Positions 1 through 10,937 of a stretch of 64,000 nucleotides of DNA are shown here, piece by piece; within the stretch, counting starts at the first letter, position 1; each line of letters begins with the position of its first letter. Position numbers and translations under genes: made by a program. The notes under the pieces were generated by a model, which saw nothing but the letters and a program-made list of their open reading frames with translations, had not been told where the DNA came from and searched no databases. Source of the DNA: Phallus indusiatus (Eukaryota > Basidiomycota > Agaricomycetes > Phallales > Phallaceae); contig JAQFWX010000001.1 of NCBI GenBank assembly GCA_027605045.1, positions 2,542,001-2,606,000 of the forward strand, in the 5' to 3' direction.

Positions 1-140
1 TCAAAGCCTTCTTCATTATTGTCGAGCTTGATATCATTCAGTATGAGATACAGCTCGCGGTTCTCGAAGCTCAGAACGCACATATCAGAAACGTCCTCGA
101 CGAACTCGACGCTCGTAACGAACGTCAGGACAAATCCTGA
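1..140 (+). CDS. 3' end of an unidentified gene (partial)
   Basis: An open frame enters from the window edge (frame starting at base 3) and stops with TGA at 138-140, giving about 45 residues. The residues are rich in E, L, N, D and R with heptad-like spacing (AVLEAQNAHIRNVLDEL), as in the end of a coiled coil. No family is recognised and the upstream part is outside the window. The residue pattern looks coding, but it could also be chance. Confidence 0.35.
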   Translation, partial: KAFFIIVELDIIQYEIQLAVLEAQNAHIRNVLDELDARNERQDKS

Positions 141-315
141 AGAAGACTGTCGTGGCACAATCTCTTATAGATTGAGGCCAAGTCCTGACTGTCATCGATC
201 AACGGTGACGGTTATTGGTATTATATTCAGCGACTAAAATACATTATAGTATCTGTTACCGTTCCCGGATATCGGTACTTGACAGCTCCCAAAGAAGTCA
301 TATTGAGTATTATAG

Positions 316-732
316 GTGGTTTACTTATCGTCATTATACAGCCAAAACCTTTGAAAGGCCCCTTCACTCTGCCCAATTTACTGTGAGTTTTTGCACATCG
401 CTCGTCTGCATTATAGTAGTCTGATTTGAATCATAATGTGAACGCAATTTCAGATGGTCTTACGCCAGTTTCTCAGTTACTGTGAGTAAATTTAATCCAG
501 ATATGTACTTTTTCTCATGTTCAATTAACAACTCCAGAGTAGTCGTCTAATCTTAAATATTCGCGCTGTGGCAGCGAGGCGAAGGGGGACATTGCATGAT
601 TCAACTAATGCATGGGCACGCTACACATTTTCCCAAAACCTCAAGTCTTTCTTCGCGTCTGTGGATGAGTTGGCAACACCGTACCACTATAGTGAATTCG
701 AACAGGATTCGGACTCCGGAGGTGATGAGTAG
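316..732 (+). pseudogene. 3' fragment of a DUF6533 gene
   Basis: Only the last three exons of a DUF6533 gene are present. The first reads GGLLIVIIQP..LPNLL after an acceptor at 314-315. After an intron comes the short WSYASFSVT exon, then the terminal exon SRLILNIRAVAARR..ELATPYHYSEFEQDSDSGGDE followed by TAG. The preceding DGLWSYF exon and everything 5' of it are missing: bases 141-315 match no other part of the family. The frame is intact within the fragment, so the truncation is probably fairly recent. The motif QPKPLKG replaces the QPPWLTG or RPSWLSG seen in the other copies. It is probably not functional on its own. Confidence 0.75.
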
Positions 733-813
733 GGCGCTCAGGCTGTGCTCACGGACTAGAACAAATGGTCTCGCTCTTTTTATCCTCCCATGGTCAAGAA
801 AATTATCTATGTT

Positions 814-1660
814 TAACTAAGACAAAGACATTGAGCCCTCCAGCTCGTCGCGAACGAGATAGTCCTTGCTTATAAGTGTTACACATGCGAACTGTCACCT
901 GTATTGACGCAACGTCCGACCTCAGTGATTCCCGCAGCCTTGTATCCCAAATGACAATTGAAATATTTTGTAACTCTATATCGTAAAATCAGGCTCCATT
1001 CTGACAATATTTCCCGTGCCTTACGAATGAAGATAATGAAGGACAGAAAGACTTCGGGACACGTCACCTCAGGTTGACGACTCGGGGCTGGCAGAGGTCG
1101 GATGTCAGGGTCTGCTCAAATGAGAAGTCGTATTTATTTGGGACTTCATTATGATTGACATAATGATTGGTGTAAGACGATATCGCCGCTTCCTTTTGCT
1201 ATAGCAAAGTGCCGAACACGGCACAAGCGTTCAGTTGAGCGGGAAGCGCTGTCCCTAGCCAGCATCGTCAGTTGACTCTCTTCCTCTGGCCGGGCACGGC
1301 AGTTGTTTCTCTTCCAATTTCTCTTAAACTTTTTTTCCGACCTCATCAAAGCTGGAGAGATGATATATTTATTCCCTACCACGTTACGTGTACAACTGAT
1401 CGCGGAATCGTATACGTTGACCAAATTTTAGCGCCATTTTAAAAAATGTTTGGGCTATGCTATTCCTTTAGAGTGAACCACAGCAGACCTCTGGGTGGAC
1501 AGTTCGCTGCTTGCGCGCGATCAGGCATACTTCAGACTGTGCACCAGTATCTGCCAAGAAAATAATATATCCCAGCCTTTTACCTCTTCAACATGCTTCT
1601 AGGTCGCTTCGTTGGTATCTTCATCACAATAGAGCCTTAGACTCCATTTGAAAGAGATCT
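814..1660. repeat. Diverged intergenic repeat, copy 1
   Basis: This stretch matches parts of 4100-4800, 7079-7400 and 9558-9960. Shared landmarks are AACTAAGACAA..CTCGTCGCG near its start, ATCGCCGCTTCCTTTTGC near 1183, a GTTAC..ATCGCGGAATC stretch near 1384, and GTTGGTATCTTC near 1611. All frames are broken. It is either an old transposon remnant or an intergenic segment that duplicated along with the gene array. The two ORFs on the minus strand here (62 and 91 codons) are not conserved in the other copies and are not called genes. Confidence 0.5.
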
Positions 1661-1927
1661 GTTGATGTTGTACTAAATAATAATTTTTTAATTTTCATTG
1701 GTAGCAACTTGAATACCTCCGTCACTGGTTGTCGCTTAGAGTATATAGCGCTTTGTTTGATTCTTCTAAACGTTGACAGATGCGGGATATCGACAACGCC
1801 GGGCTGAAGTCATCTGCTACATCCGGGAGACCATGCACGAGATGAGATGAAACATGGATGTCAATTGTCGCTCGCAACGTTCATTTCAATCCTTTATCGG
1901 TCGATTGCTATTGTCCACTTCCCCAGT

Positions 1928-3533
1928 ATGTCTGACGATAGTCCTTCATTTAAATTTGCAACTCTGCCATTTTTCCCAACTGGTATTTTGATCCCTTTGA
2001 TTATTAGTAAATATAATTTAGGTAAAGAGAGTTCATGTGATTATTTTGTGTAACTCATTTTCTTAGTTGCAACTACTTCTTTGCTAAGGCTTATGGGATA
2101 TTTTCATCACCTTTTCCAGAGAGGTATGCCGCGATAGTACTTTCCTCTCTCATAATTCCTAACCTTCGTACAGAAACTATACGTATGGTCGTAAGATATC
2201 TTCCCTCTGGCCCTATTCTGATCAAACAAAACTTGACGGTACTCTTAGCTATCACTCAAAGGTTAATTGGACTACGGTATTCTACCTCATCACTCGTTAT
2301 TTGCCTTTCATCATCAGTGTGTACGTCAAGTTTGCACGATCTTAGTTTATTGCGTATAAATATATTGATGACTTTTGAAGAATTAGTTTTTCGCTCCCAC
2401 AGTTTAACATATTTCGGGTTGTCGAACTCCATAACGACCAATATATACAATTGAGCTGGCTCATTAGGGATTCAAGCATAATCTTTATCATTCCATGGCT
2501 CGTTGTAATATGTTGCAGCGAGATACTGTTTATGAGAAGAAGTAAGTTATAGAAACGAATCATCCGATGTGGACAAACCCTAACCGGAACTAGTCGTTGC
2601 ATTGCATGATGGCTCCAGATTACTCTCACGAATATTAATTTGCTGCTTTATTTGTGAATTTATTCCCGCACCTGTCATGTTTTTTGTTCTCACTTTCGTG
2701 AACGAGTCATTAGGTAAGTAATACCGAACCGTACGATGGTGTCAGCGAATTAGTATAAATTTTATGCTTTATTTTTTCACAGGAAGTATCACACCGGTAC
2801 CTCGGACAACGTCAGGGTTGTTTGATAATCTGGAAGTGACCGTTTCGTTTTCTAAAACTTACTTTGCGTATGTGGTATCAGTAAACACTGATAATTCTGC
2901 ACGTTCAATGATCCTCAGATTACCCGAACTTATCTTTCAAGCTGCTTTAGTCATACTCATCATGACGAAAGTAGTTTTAGACTGGAAGTTGGGGACAGTA
3001 AACAATAATCTTAGGTCTATTTTGATCCGAGATGGTTTATGGAGTTACTTTTTAAATTTCGGTGCGTGATTAGACTGATTTCTAATATTTCTGTAAACAA
3101 ATTACTAGGTACCCTGCTCATAATCCTAATTCGGCCATCGTGGCTGAGTGGTCCTATTGGACTACCCAATATACTGTAAGTTTCCGACCTTTGTGCATAT
3201 TGTACTTGATTGTTTACACATCATCAACCGACGAAGATGGTCCTACGCCAGTTTTTCTGTCACTGTAAGTGAATAGTTACCAACTTGAAGCATGCATCAG
3301 GATCGTTGCTTACGAAGGAATTCTAGAGTACCCGTCTGATTCTGAATCTTCGTGAAGTGGCGGCCAAGCGATCCGGATTGAACACTGGCAATGCGTCTAC
3401 GAATATCGGAACTCACTTTCCAGAAATCAACAATAACATAGGGACATTTCGTAGGTCGACAGCCGATGAGTTTTCAGTGCCGTATCGTTATCACGATCTT
3501 GGACGCGATTCGGACTCTGATAGTGATGAGTAG
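1928..3533 (+). pseudogene. DUF6533 membrane protein gene A, frameshifted
   Basis: All ten exons of the DUF6533 layout can be traced. Exon 1 is MSDDSPSF..SKYNL; then come TM1, KLYVWSYHSKVNWTTVFYLITRYLPFIIS (TM2), IIFIIPWLVVICCSEILFMRR (TM3), LSRILICCFICE (TM4), ALPELIFQAALVILIM (TM5), DGLWSYFLNF plus LLIILIRPSWLSGP (TM6), WSYASFSVT plus STRLILNLRE (TM7), and an acidic tail ending DLGRDSDSDSDE. Exon 2 carries four extra bases (AGGC, 2087-2090) relative to every paralogue. They shift the frame inside TM1, where LLLWDIF would otherwise be encoded. Unless the bases are an assembly error or are spliced around, the product stops early. The rest of the gene looks well conserved, so the lesion would be young. 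Start chosen by homology to the other MS-starts. Confidence 0.7.
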
Positions 3534-4099
3534 TAGTAGTAGTCAAGCTTATTAGTGACGATGGACTTGGCGAATGGGATGTTTCAAACCCTAAGATGTG
3601 ACATGTCTGAGACAAATTTTCCATAATATATGTTGATCATCTGTGTATTATCAAAAGATCAAAATATTGTATCAATAACAAGATCCATACGAACATATGA
3701 TACTCATCCGGAGCTTCCGTTCATGCGGATACCTAGTTGAAATTGGGTTTGATGTGGAAAAAGGATTATTTTAATAGAAGATTATATATTCAATGCAGCC
3801 AAAAGGCGTCAAAAGGCAATTGACATGGGCAGCTTTTCTACCAAAAGTGTTTATGCTTGACTACGCGCATTGTGGAGACCATCCTAAAAAAATTCTTTCA
3901 TGAGCATTCTGAATACTTGTTTGATGTTTAGAATACACTGATTCGGGATGAGCCTTACCGATCTGCCGTTCAGCACCAAAGTGAGCCGTCAGTATGTAGA
4001 TAGACAACGTGACGCTGGTGGTAAGACTGAGTATCCTACGAGATCTGTTAACGATTGAGTAATGACGACAGTCACTCTGAATAGTCATTTACGACAAGA

Positions 4100-4800
4100 G
4101 TGAACATGCGAATCATCAGTTATATTGATGTGTTGCTTCTGCGGGTAAATTCGCGTACTGGTCAATGATTCCTACAGCTTTGCCTCGAGCAACAATCTAA
4201 ATTCTTTTATCTGTAGAAAATTTATATCGTGAGTCGAGACTCCGTTCTGAAATGGATGCACTCACCTTTACGAATGATGAGAAAAATGGGGAATTCCGAA
4301 CACGTCGCCTCAAGTGACAACTCGGAGGTACCGGTAACGGCAGGACCGGGGCTACCCAAAGATAGTCAAAGTTGTGTTTGTTTGGGACGTCCATTGTAGC
4401 GACATGATGGTATGAGACGATCTCGCCGCTTCCTTTTGCGGAGCATATGAGATGGTTGTTAAATGGTGGCCGTTATTCCTGGCTGAGTCACGCGTTACAT
4501 TCGTTATTGTCCGCTCAAATCGCGGAAGCAAAAAAATGTTTGTACGGCGGCTGTTGACAACGTTGGTTAAAATCCAATGCTACCGCGGGAGGTCCTCAAC
4601 GTTATGTTTGGGTTCTGCTATTGATATCAGTGTCCGGCTCTACAAGTGAGTCAGCGAACAACAGCCCCGGAGCAGCACATCTATGGCCGAGAGTTGCTCC
4701 ACCCTGCGTGCTTGTACCGGGGCTGCAGTCGCCCCGTTGGTATCTTCCACACGACAGGGCGTTTGAAAGATCGTTGACGGTATCTTGACTATAACAATAT
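4100..4800. repeat. Diverged intergenic repeat, copy 2
   Basis: Related to copy 1. It shares the AATTCTTT..TTATATCGTGAGTCGAGACTCCGTTCTGA-type region, the phrase ACGATCTCGCCGCTTCCTTTTGC at about 4408, the ATCGCGGAAGCA region at about 4508, and GTCGCCCCGTTGGTATCTTCC at about 4731. Reading frames are broken throughout. The remaining bases from 3534 to 5445 hold no gene I can support. An AGT microsatellite runs on directly from the stop codon of gene A (3530-3541). Confidence 0.5.
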
Positions 4801-5445
4801 TGATAGTACGTCGCAACGCTTTGGCCGTTGGTCTTCGCTCACGTTATTTCTCTTATCTGGATATCTTAGACGTTAACTCGCAGGCCACAGCTTGAAGTCT
4901 TTTGATTCGTTCCTCTTCCCCCAGCATTTTCCGTTCCCGTTTTACAGCTGTCCCATCATTGCCTCCACAAACATATCTATATTTCTTTCAGTAGAGGCTA
5001 GTAGAGGTGGCATGGATGTTAGAAGGCTTCTTCCTGTGAAGTATAGAAAAGTTTGATCGTGGCTCGACGGAAGCCCACTACGTTTGTCACAATCAAGGGA
5101 GGGGATGTTCTCTCCGCCGCGGTTTTCAACGTGTAGTGTAACCCATGGCGTAAACTAATCAATATATAGTATGTCGTATCAATCTGACGTGAAGCTGTCA
5201 GAATTTTTGGCGAAACACTCACGGGTGAGCCAACACATTCAGTCATACCGGTATCTTTTCTATTTCACGAAGCACAATCGAATTCTTTCTCACATCCTTG
5301 TTTAGATTTAGAATTCTCTGGACAAGATCATGAAGTCACGAGACATGTATCAGTCTTTATATAAAAACTGCTTCTCTCGGCTCAAAGCTATCCCAGGATT
5401 CCTTCCTTACCTACCATCCTTAACTTACTATCTCGAGCTCTCGCA

Positions 5446-6740
5446 ATGTCTGAATTTGTAACCAACCTTCACACATCTTTAAAGTCTTCCTGGTCAAATG
5501 CCCCACGTGAGGGCGATATTGAAAATGATCACGTCAAAGAAGATTTGGAAACTCTTTTGAAAGATTTGGTATGTCGTTAACGCTTTCCCAGAGCGGTACA
5601 AAGTTTTATAACAGCTCCACTTTGATAAGGCCATTGTGGACGTAGCAACCAAGGCTATGCCTATTGATTTGACAACAGAGGATATAGAGGTCAGCATAAA
5701 TAAGCTATCAATATCGTTAGATCATTCATGGGCTGTTGTAGAAAGTTAAAGAAGAAATGCATAACTTTTCAACATCTTTCGTTAGGGCTGCCGCTACCTT
5801 TAAGGCAAGTCGGATTCTCGGATCCTCGAACATCTCCTTATCTCATACATAATGTGTAGAATCTTCCTTCGCCGCTTTCTCCAGAAGAGGGTCTGGACAT
5901 TCTCCCTATCATTCAAGACATACAGACATGTTTGATCGGACTCATGGGTGAATGCACTCTAAGACTTCCTCAAGCTGAAGCTGAAATCCCCGGATATGGC
6001 GATTTCTTTTCTATCGCCGTCCGAGACGTGATTGATGTAATTATTCCAGCTGAATTCATATCGTGACTATTACTAAACCAAAGCGACAGCCCTACTATGA
6101 ATCCCTCGCTTCGGTAGCGCCGGTATGTTTTTCTGTAAAAATAAAACATTTCAATAAATTCTGACTTTCTCCTATTAGTCGACCATTCCTCAGTCACTTG
6201 TTCAGGAAATGAAAAACGCAGCAGACGCAGCTATTCAGGATGCGATTTCCAGTCTTATCAGTCACAGTCACAGTGAGGAAATTCCATATTCGTTGGACTC
6301 TACGAAGAATCCAGAGCCGATAAATTTAACGGTAAGTGCCATCAAGCGATTCATTGTCAATCTCCCGCATAAATCTGATATTGTTCAAGGACAACACTCC
6401 CGACACTCATCTGTCAACGACCTTTTATTGCGATTCAAATTTTGATGGACGCCTTACCCCTCTGGCAACCCCTATGCAACACGTTCTAGATTTCATCCTC
6501 AAGGATAGTAACATCAGGTACAAAAACACCACTGATCTAAGGGTGTTTTATACTGGAGTTATTGGTGAGATGTCACCGATATTGGTCGAGCCAGTGCAGC
6601 CCGATGTCTACGTTTTGAATAGCAAAGGAATGTATGAGATACGATCTTCGGAAGATTATCTTATTTCGCAGTTCTCATTCATCGTCACCAAGTTGAAGCC
6701 ACCTCCGGAGCGTTCGGAGTATAGAGTGATTTTCCATTAA
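5446..6740 (+). CDS. Fam2 helical protein fused to a C-terminal beta-rich domain
   Basis: Spliced model of about 330 residues; the family is not recognised. The N-terminal half has short exons: MSEFVTNLHTSLKSSW..LLKDL (to 5568), LHFDKAIVDVATKAMPIDLT, KVKEEMHNFSTSFVRAAATFK, NLPSPPLSPEEGLDILP..GYGDFFSIAVRDVID, PYYESLASVAP and STIPQSLVQEMKNAADAAIQ. They are mostly amphipathic helices without a signal peptide or membrane segment, so probably cytosolic. This half matches the short genes at 44645-45473 and 52131-52953 exon for exon. Those genes stop after (A)GLP(G/I)V, whereas this one runs on into EEIPYSLDSTKNPEPINLT. A 58-nt intron then leads to a 115-residue strand-rich domain (FDGRLTPLATPMQHVLDF..QFSFIVTKL..EYRVIFH). 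That domain occurs alone at 8759-9268. Function unknown. Confidence 0.65.
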
Positions 6741-7078
6741 GTCCAGCCTATGTAGATACCTCCTTTTTTTGTTCACGTCACGTTATTGTCAAGGGGCATC
6801 AATGAAAATGTTTGAACGCTATGATGAAAGGGGATATTGATAAATTAGGTGCTTTCACTTTCAGGTAGCTTTCGGCGATAGCACATCAGTATTTTCTTAT
6901 CGCTCACTTATGACAACGACTCAGCGCAGTTGACGAGTTTGAAACAATAATTGACCAGTGGAGGTACCACTGGTCTGAGCTGGGCGCTTCGAGCTTCAGC
7001 TTCAGCTTCTTCATCGACATCGATCATCGATCATCTTGCATCAGTACTTCAGTCACCAAGAAGACTAGTTAATAGAAT

Positions 7079-7400
7079 TGAACTAGGACAACAGCTTCGA
7101 AACCTCCAACTCGCCGCGGCTTTCAATACAAAAAACTTTGGAGCATGTCGCCTGAAGGTAATCATCTGTCCGGATCTGCTCATCGAGAACTGAGCATTGA
7201 GTAATAGTGAAGTCGGGTTTGTTTGGTTATTTCCTTTTGCTGAGATGAGATAGAACTTGGGAACTGAATAAAGTTGTGAACAGAACAAAGTTCAATTTCC
7301 GGCTCCTTTGCGTCGCTTACGCGTTACAAATCACGGAATCAAAAGACGGAAAGTTTTGTAAGGCGACGTTGACCATCTCAACGCTACTTCGAAACATGTT
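7079..7400. repeat. Diverged intergenic repeat, copy 3
   Basis: Begins AACTAGGACAACAGCTTCGAAACC..CTCGCCGCG, like copies 1 and 4, followed by the GTTTGTTTGG..TTCCTTTTGCTGAGATGAGAT and CGCGTTACAAATCACGGAATC landmarks seen in copies 1 and 2. Bases 6741-7079 hold only the 3' flank of the Fam2 fusion gene. No gene is supported between 6741 and 7700. Confidence 0.45.
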
Positions 7401-7699
7401 TAGCGACTGATATTTGGACTTCCTGCGCTTTCCTGCGCCTCTACAACTAGTAAAGAACCAGCAAATTGCATCCGAAGCAACGGACCTCCAGCTGATTTTC
7501 GAAATTCGCGCGACCACGCACGTGAAGCAAGCCTGCGGTCGCGCCATTGATATCCATCTGAAAGAGAGAGCTGTTTCGTGTAAAAACCTCCATGGTATGT
7601 AACAAACTTAGCGCCTTTGCCATCGTTCGTCGCTCATTCAGCTTTTCGTTCTGAATATTTCGAAACTCGCGCATCAATGATGAAGTTAGAAGACGTTCT

Positions 7700-8199
7700 T
7701 CGGTCTCTCAAAGTCGCTCTTTTACATGAGGTCCTTTGGTAAGGCTCGCTATTGGGGGTAGCACTTGAAGCTATATTCGTTATAGAGGTCATGCGCCACG
7801 TGTGTAAAGAACAAATTCATAGATATTCAACATCTTTTGTTAGGGCTACCGCTACCTTTAAGGTACGTGAATTTATCGAGCTCTCAAACACCTCTTTATT
7901 CCATATATCACGTAGAATCTTCCTTCGCCGCTCTCTCTCGAAGAGGAACTTGAGATGTTCTCCCTGTCCTCCGATCCATACGAACACATTTCATTATGAA
8001 TGTACTTCAAGGCTTCCTTTAATAATCCCTAGCTTCCGTAGCAACAGTATGTTTTTCTGTAGCGATAAAGCATTCAAATAATTCTTAATCCTGATTTTTC
8101 TCCTGTTAGTGGATCATTCGTTAGTCGCTTGTCCAGAAAATGAAGGACGTAGCAGACGCAGCCGTCCAGAATGCGATTTCCGGGCTTCGCGCCTGATAC
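7700..8199 (+). pseudogene. Decayed short-form Fam2 gene
   Basis: Remnants of the Fam2 exons are in order. They are a shortened exon 2 (LGVALEAIFVIE), an exon 3 reading KEQIHRYSTSFVRATATFK and ending with its donor, and an exon 4 starting NLPSPLSLEEELEM that then loses about 100 bases. A relic of the PYYESLAS exon with the typical GTATGTTTTTCTG intron start follows, and then a last exon with VQKMKDVADAAVQNAISGLRA and TGA. An in-frame TAG replaces CAG in IPQSL. Exon 1 is not found. Its last exon ended in the short form (GL..stop), so this copy was never fused to the C-terminal domain. It lies 1.4 kb downstream of the fusion gene. Confidence 0.65.
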
Positions 8200-8758
8200 T
8201 CTACCATAGCCGTCCATTGTATAAGTCGCTGTTTTTTGAAAATAAGGATTCATGTTGTCGGGGGCGTGAACATTACACCGCGGTACCTCCCGCTTCATAT
8301 TCACATAAAACATTATGGTAAATAAAACTCATTCTGAATCAATTCTTACTCCTAGTATAAGGTAAGATAAAGTCGGGCTACGCTCAGTTTCTCAAGTCAC
8401 TGGACCATCCGCTGTCCAAACGCAGCGGATCCACTGCACTTTGAGCGCCATTTCCTCAAAGTTAAAGGCTACTAGTAGCATGTTTAAGTAAATCGTTCTC
8501 CTGATACTTTCGCGATCTCAGGGAGCCTATGCCACAGCAATATCTTTATTAAAACTCCGTTATCAATCCAGTTCCATGAAACTTCTATCATTAAATTTAC
8601 CTTTTCATATAGACGGGAATATCTTCAGGCCTTGAAGAGATTGGATCGCTTCGAGAATCGTGATAGTCATATTCTTGTAAAAGTCCGACCTATACTCCGA
8701 GTCTCCGACTGATGCGAACAATTATTCTCTGAACTTCTCTCTGCCATCATTAAAGACG

Positions 8759-9268
8759 ATGCCACCGACAGTTACCAAGAGTCGCAAAGGTCGTGGTCGG
8801 AAAACTCCATACTCGTTGGACTCTCCTAAAATTCCTGAACCTATAGATATATCTGTAAGTGACATCGAGAGGTTCATTGTCAGTCTTTCTATAACATTAC
8901 TCAAGGAAAACACGCCTGATACACATCTGTCAACAACCTTTTCTTGCACTCCAAGTTTTGACGGGCGTCTCACCCCTCTTGCTGGTCCAATGCAGCATGT
9001 TCTCGATTTTTCCATCAAGAACACTCATCTCCGCTACAAAGGCACCACAGGTCTGAGAGTGTTTTATCTTGGAGCTATTGGCGAGCGGCCACCAATATTA
9101 GTCGAGCCTCCCGCCCCCAAGCAACCGGACCTATACTTGTTGAACAGCAGAGGACTCTATGAGATACGAAATTCGGATAATCAACTTATCTCAAAGTTCT
9201 CATTCATCGTTACCAAGCTTAACCAACAACCCCCACAGCGTGTGGGGTATAAAGTGATTTTCCATTAA
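8759..9268 (+). CDS. Stand-alone copy of the Fam2-associated C-terminal domain
   Basis: ATG at 8759 opens a frame with a short basic leader (TKSRKGRGRK). It then reads TPYSLDSPKIPEPIDIS, a probable 51-nt intron at the same place as the 58-nt intron of the fusion gene, and the domain ENTPDTHLSTTF..FDGRLTPLAGPMQHVLDF..LRVFYLGAIGE..LYEIRNSDNQLISKFSFIVTKL..YKVIFH. The intron length is a multiple of three, so the frame also reads through it: 152 residues spliced, 169 unspliced. The residue pattern suggests a beta-sandwich, but no family is recognised. It lies just downstream of the decayed Fam2 copy. It may be a free-standing domain gene or the surviving 3' half of a fusion. Confidence 0.6.
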   Translation: MPPTVTKSRKGRGRKTPYSLDSPKIPEPIDISVSDIERFIVSLSITLLKENTPDTHLSTTFSCTPSFDGRLTPLAGPMQHVLDFSIKNTHLRYKGTTGLRVFYLGAIGERPPILVEPPAPKQPDLYLLNSRGLYEIRNSDNQLISKFSFIVTKLNQQPPQRVGYKVIFH

Positions 9269-9557
9269 ATATACCCAACCCTCGTAGATACCTCTTTTGT
9301 CCATGGCACGTTGTCCTCAAAGGACCATCGTGTCAATGATGTTTGAACGCTATGATGGAAGAAATATTGATAAATCAGTTTCTGCCACTTTTAGGCATTT
9401 AATAGTAGCACGTCAGTTTTTTCTTGTCGCTACTCTGAGCCGGGCGCTCAGCAAGCTTTAGTGCTTCGGGCTTCTGGCTCGTCGCCGTGCATCATGCATC
9501 AGTACTACAGTACTTCACATCCTTGTAAGCATGTCAAAGGTGTTATATAATTAACTG

Positions 9558-9960
9558 AACTAAGACAACAACAACTTTGAACCATCCAACTCGCCGCGCA
9601 AATTAAATCATTCTCATTTGCAAGTGTTTCATGGGCGAAATTGTCGGTTGTATGGATGCGTTGCTCGTGTCAGTAGGGGTAACGGCCAGTGACTTCAGTA
9701 GCTTTACCTCGCGAACCCTGATTTAATCTTCGTAAATTATATCATGAATCGTGCTCATCTCAATTTCTGAGGGTAGTTCCCGCAGCTTACAAATGATGAT
9801 CACCAAAGAGAAAAAACTGTGGTAACCTCAGAGTAATCGTCTATTCGGGTCTAATAAACGCGTACGAGGTTGAAGTCGTGTTAATTAGGATGCCACGCTC
9901 CTTTTTGCTGATCGAATTAAGCTGTGAACAGAGCAAAGTTCAAAATGGAGTCTCCGGGTA
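9558..9960. repeat. Diverged intergenic repeat, copy 4
   Basis: Matches copies 1-3. It starts AACTAAGACAACAAC..CCATCCAACTCGCCGCG, then has a CAGCTT(A)C(A)AATGATGA stretch like copies 1 and 2, and CACGCTCCTTTTTGCTGATCGAA where the others have CGCTTCCTTTTGC. No gene is supported from 9269 to 10937. Confidence 0.45.
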
Positions 9961-10620
9961 TATCCGACGGCATTTTTTGGCGCTCAATTGGTCCTTGTTC
10001 CCTGCCCCGTGCACGACTTCGAGCTCCGTGGTTCCGCATCCCTTTCAGACACGTTACTGCCGCCATTATCAGACAAACGTTCTTCTGCTGATGGGGTTTC
10101 TACAGATGACTCAATAATGCGTCGTTGCTACCCGATTCCGCCTGGATGTCTGCTTAGCCTTTTTTCAAACGTGTACGTGTGATCTCGTTTTAGTAGACTC
10201 TCTTTTCGTCATACTAAGTATTCTCAACTTAGGCGTAGGCGTGCGCTTTGTTGGCTCACTTCTGATACAAAATGCATCATGGAAACGACTTCAAAACTGG
10301 GCAACGCCTGGTGCTAACTTGAAGGCTCGTCTCCATTTTCGATGTCAGAGAAGTCTACGTATTGCCTATTCTGATATCCAGCCGCCAACCAGCCTTCGCG
10401 CCTGTAACTTGGATGAGCTAGTGAGATTAGGTGTGAGCGCAGTCTTCCCTGCGTTTGTTTGTCTAAGTTAGGATGATGTGTCTGGTTCTATCACCGTCTT
10501 TCAACAAAGATATGACATGTACCGCTCCGAGACGCGACGGCGCTATCAGTAGCGCACTATATCATTCAAAAGAAGACACTGCTCGTGAGCTCAGTTGCAA
10601 TGAAATACCTTTTTAACAAA
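9956..10620 (+). repeat. Upstream block of gene B, paralogous to the block before gene C
   Basis: This block and 12757-13190 are homologous. Both contain GGGTATATCCG(A)C, CAATTGGTCC(T/G)TGTTC, CCCTTTCAGA(C/T)A, GATGTCAGA/GGTGTCAGAAAG, a CCACCGACC/CCGCCAACC stretch and ATACC(T)TT near the 3' end. Frames are broken in both, so this is a duplicated 5' flank (or gene relic) carried along when the DUF6533 genes duplicated. Confidence 0.45.
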
Positions 10621-10773
10621 TTTGTCACCATGTTAGCAAACCGAGAAGATTATAAGAAGCCATACACGGATCCTTTAAACGGTATCGATAACAATCATGT
10701 ACGTCGCGAAATGTGAATTGTCTTTTATTAATTCATGATCTAAGATATGTACGTTAGAAGTGTGCTGTCGCAA

Positions 10774-10880
10774 ATATCACTCAACAGAGCCAGCGCCGAG
10801 GTCACACAAAGCCCACTGACAGTGCTATTCCTGATATACGAAGTGAGATGAGCTGTGAATACCACTAGTCGTTGTATATA
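10774..10880 (+). promoter_or_regulatory. Conserved promoter block of DUF6533 gene B
   Basis: Contains ATATCACTCAACAGAGCC, then GAATACCACTAGTCG (10857-10871), then a TATATA at 10875-10880. The start codon is about 65 bases further on. The same ordered elements precede genes D (19309) and E (22453), although the sequence between them has diverged. This suggests selection on a shared promoter, with a TATA box about 60 bases from the start codon. Confidence 0.5.
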
Positions 10881-10937
10881 CCTTTCATCTTCGATACAAT
10901 TACTTTTTCAGTCGACGCTCTTTGTCCCATCTTCTCC

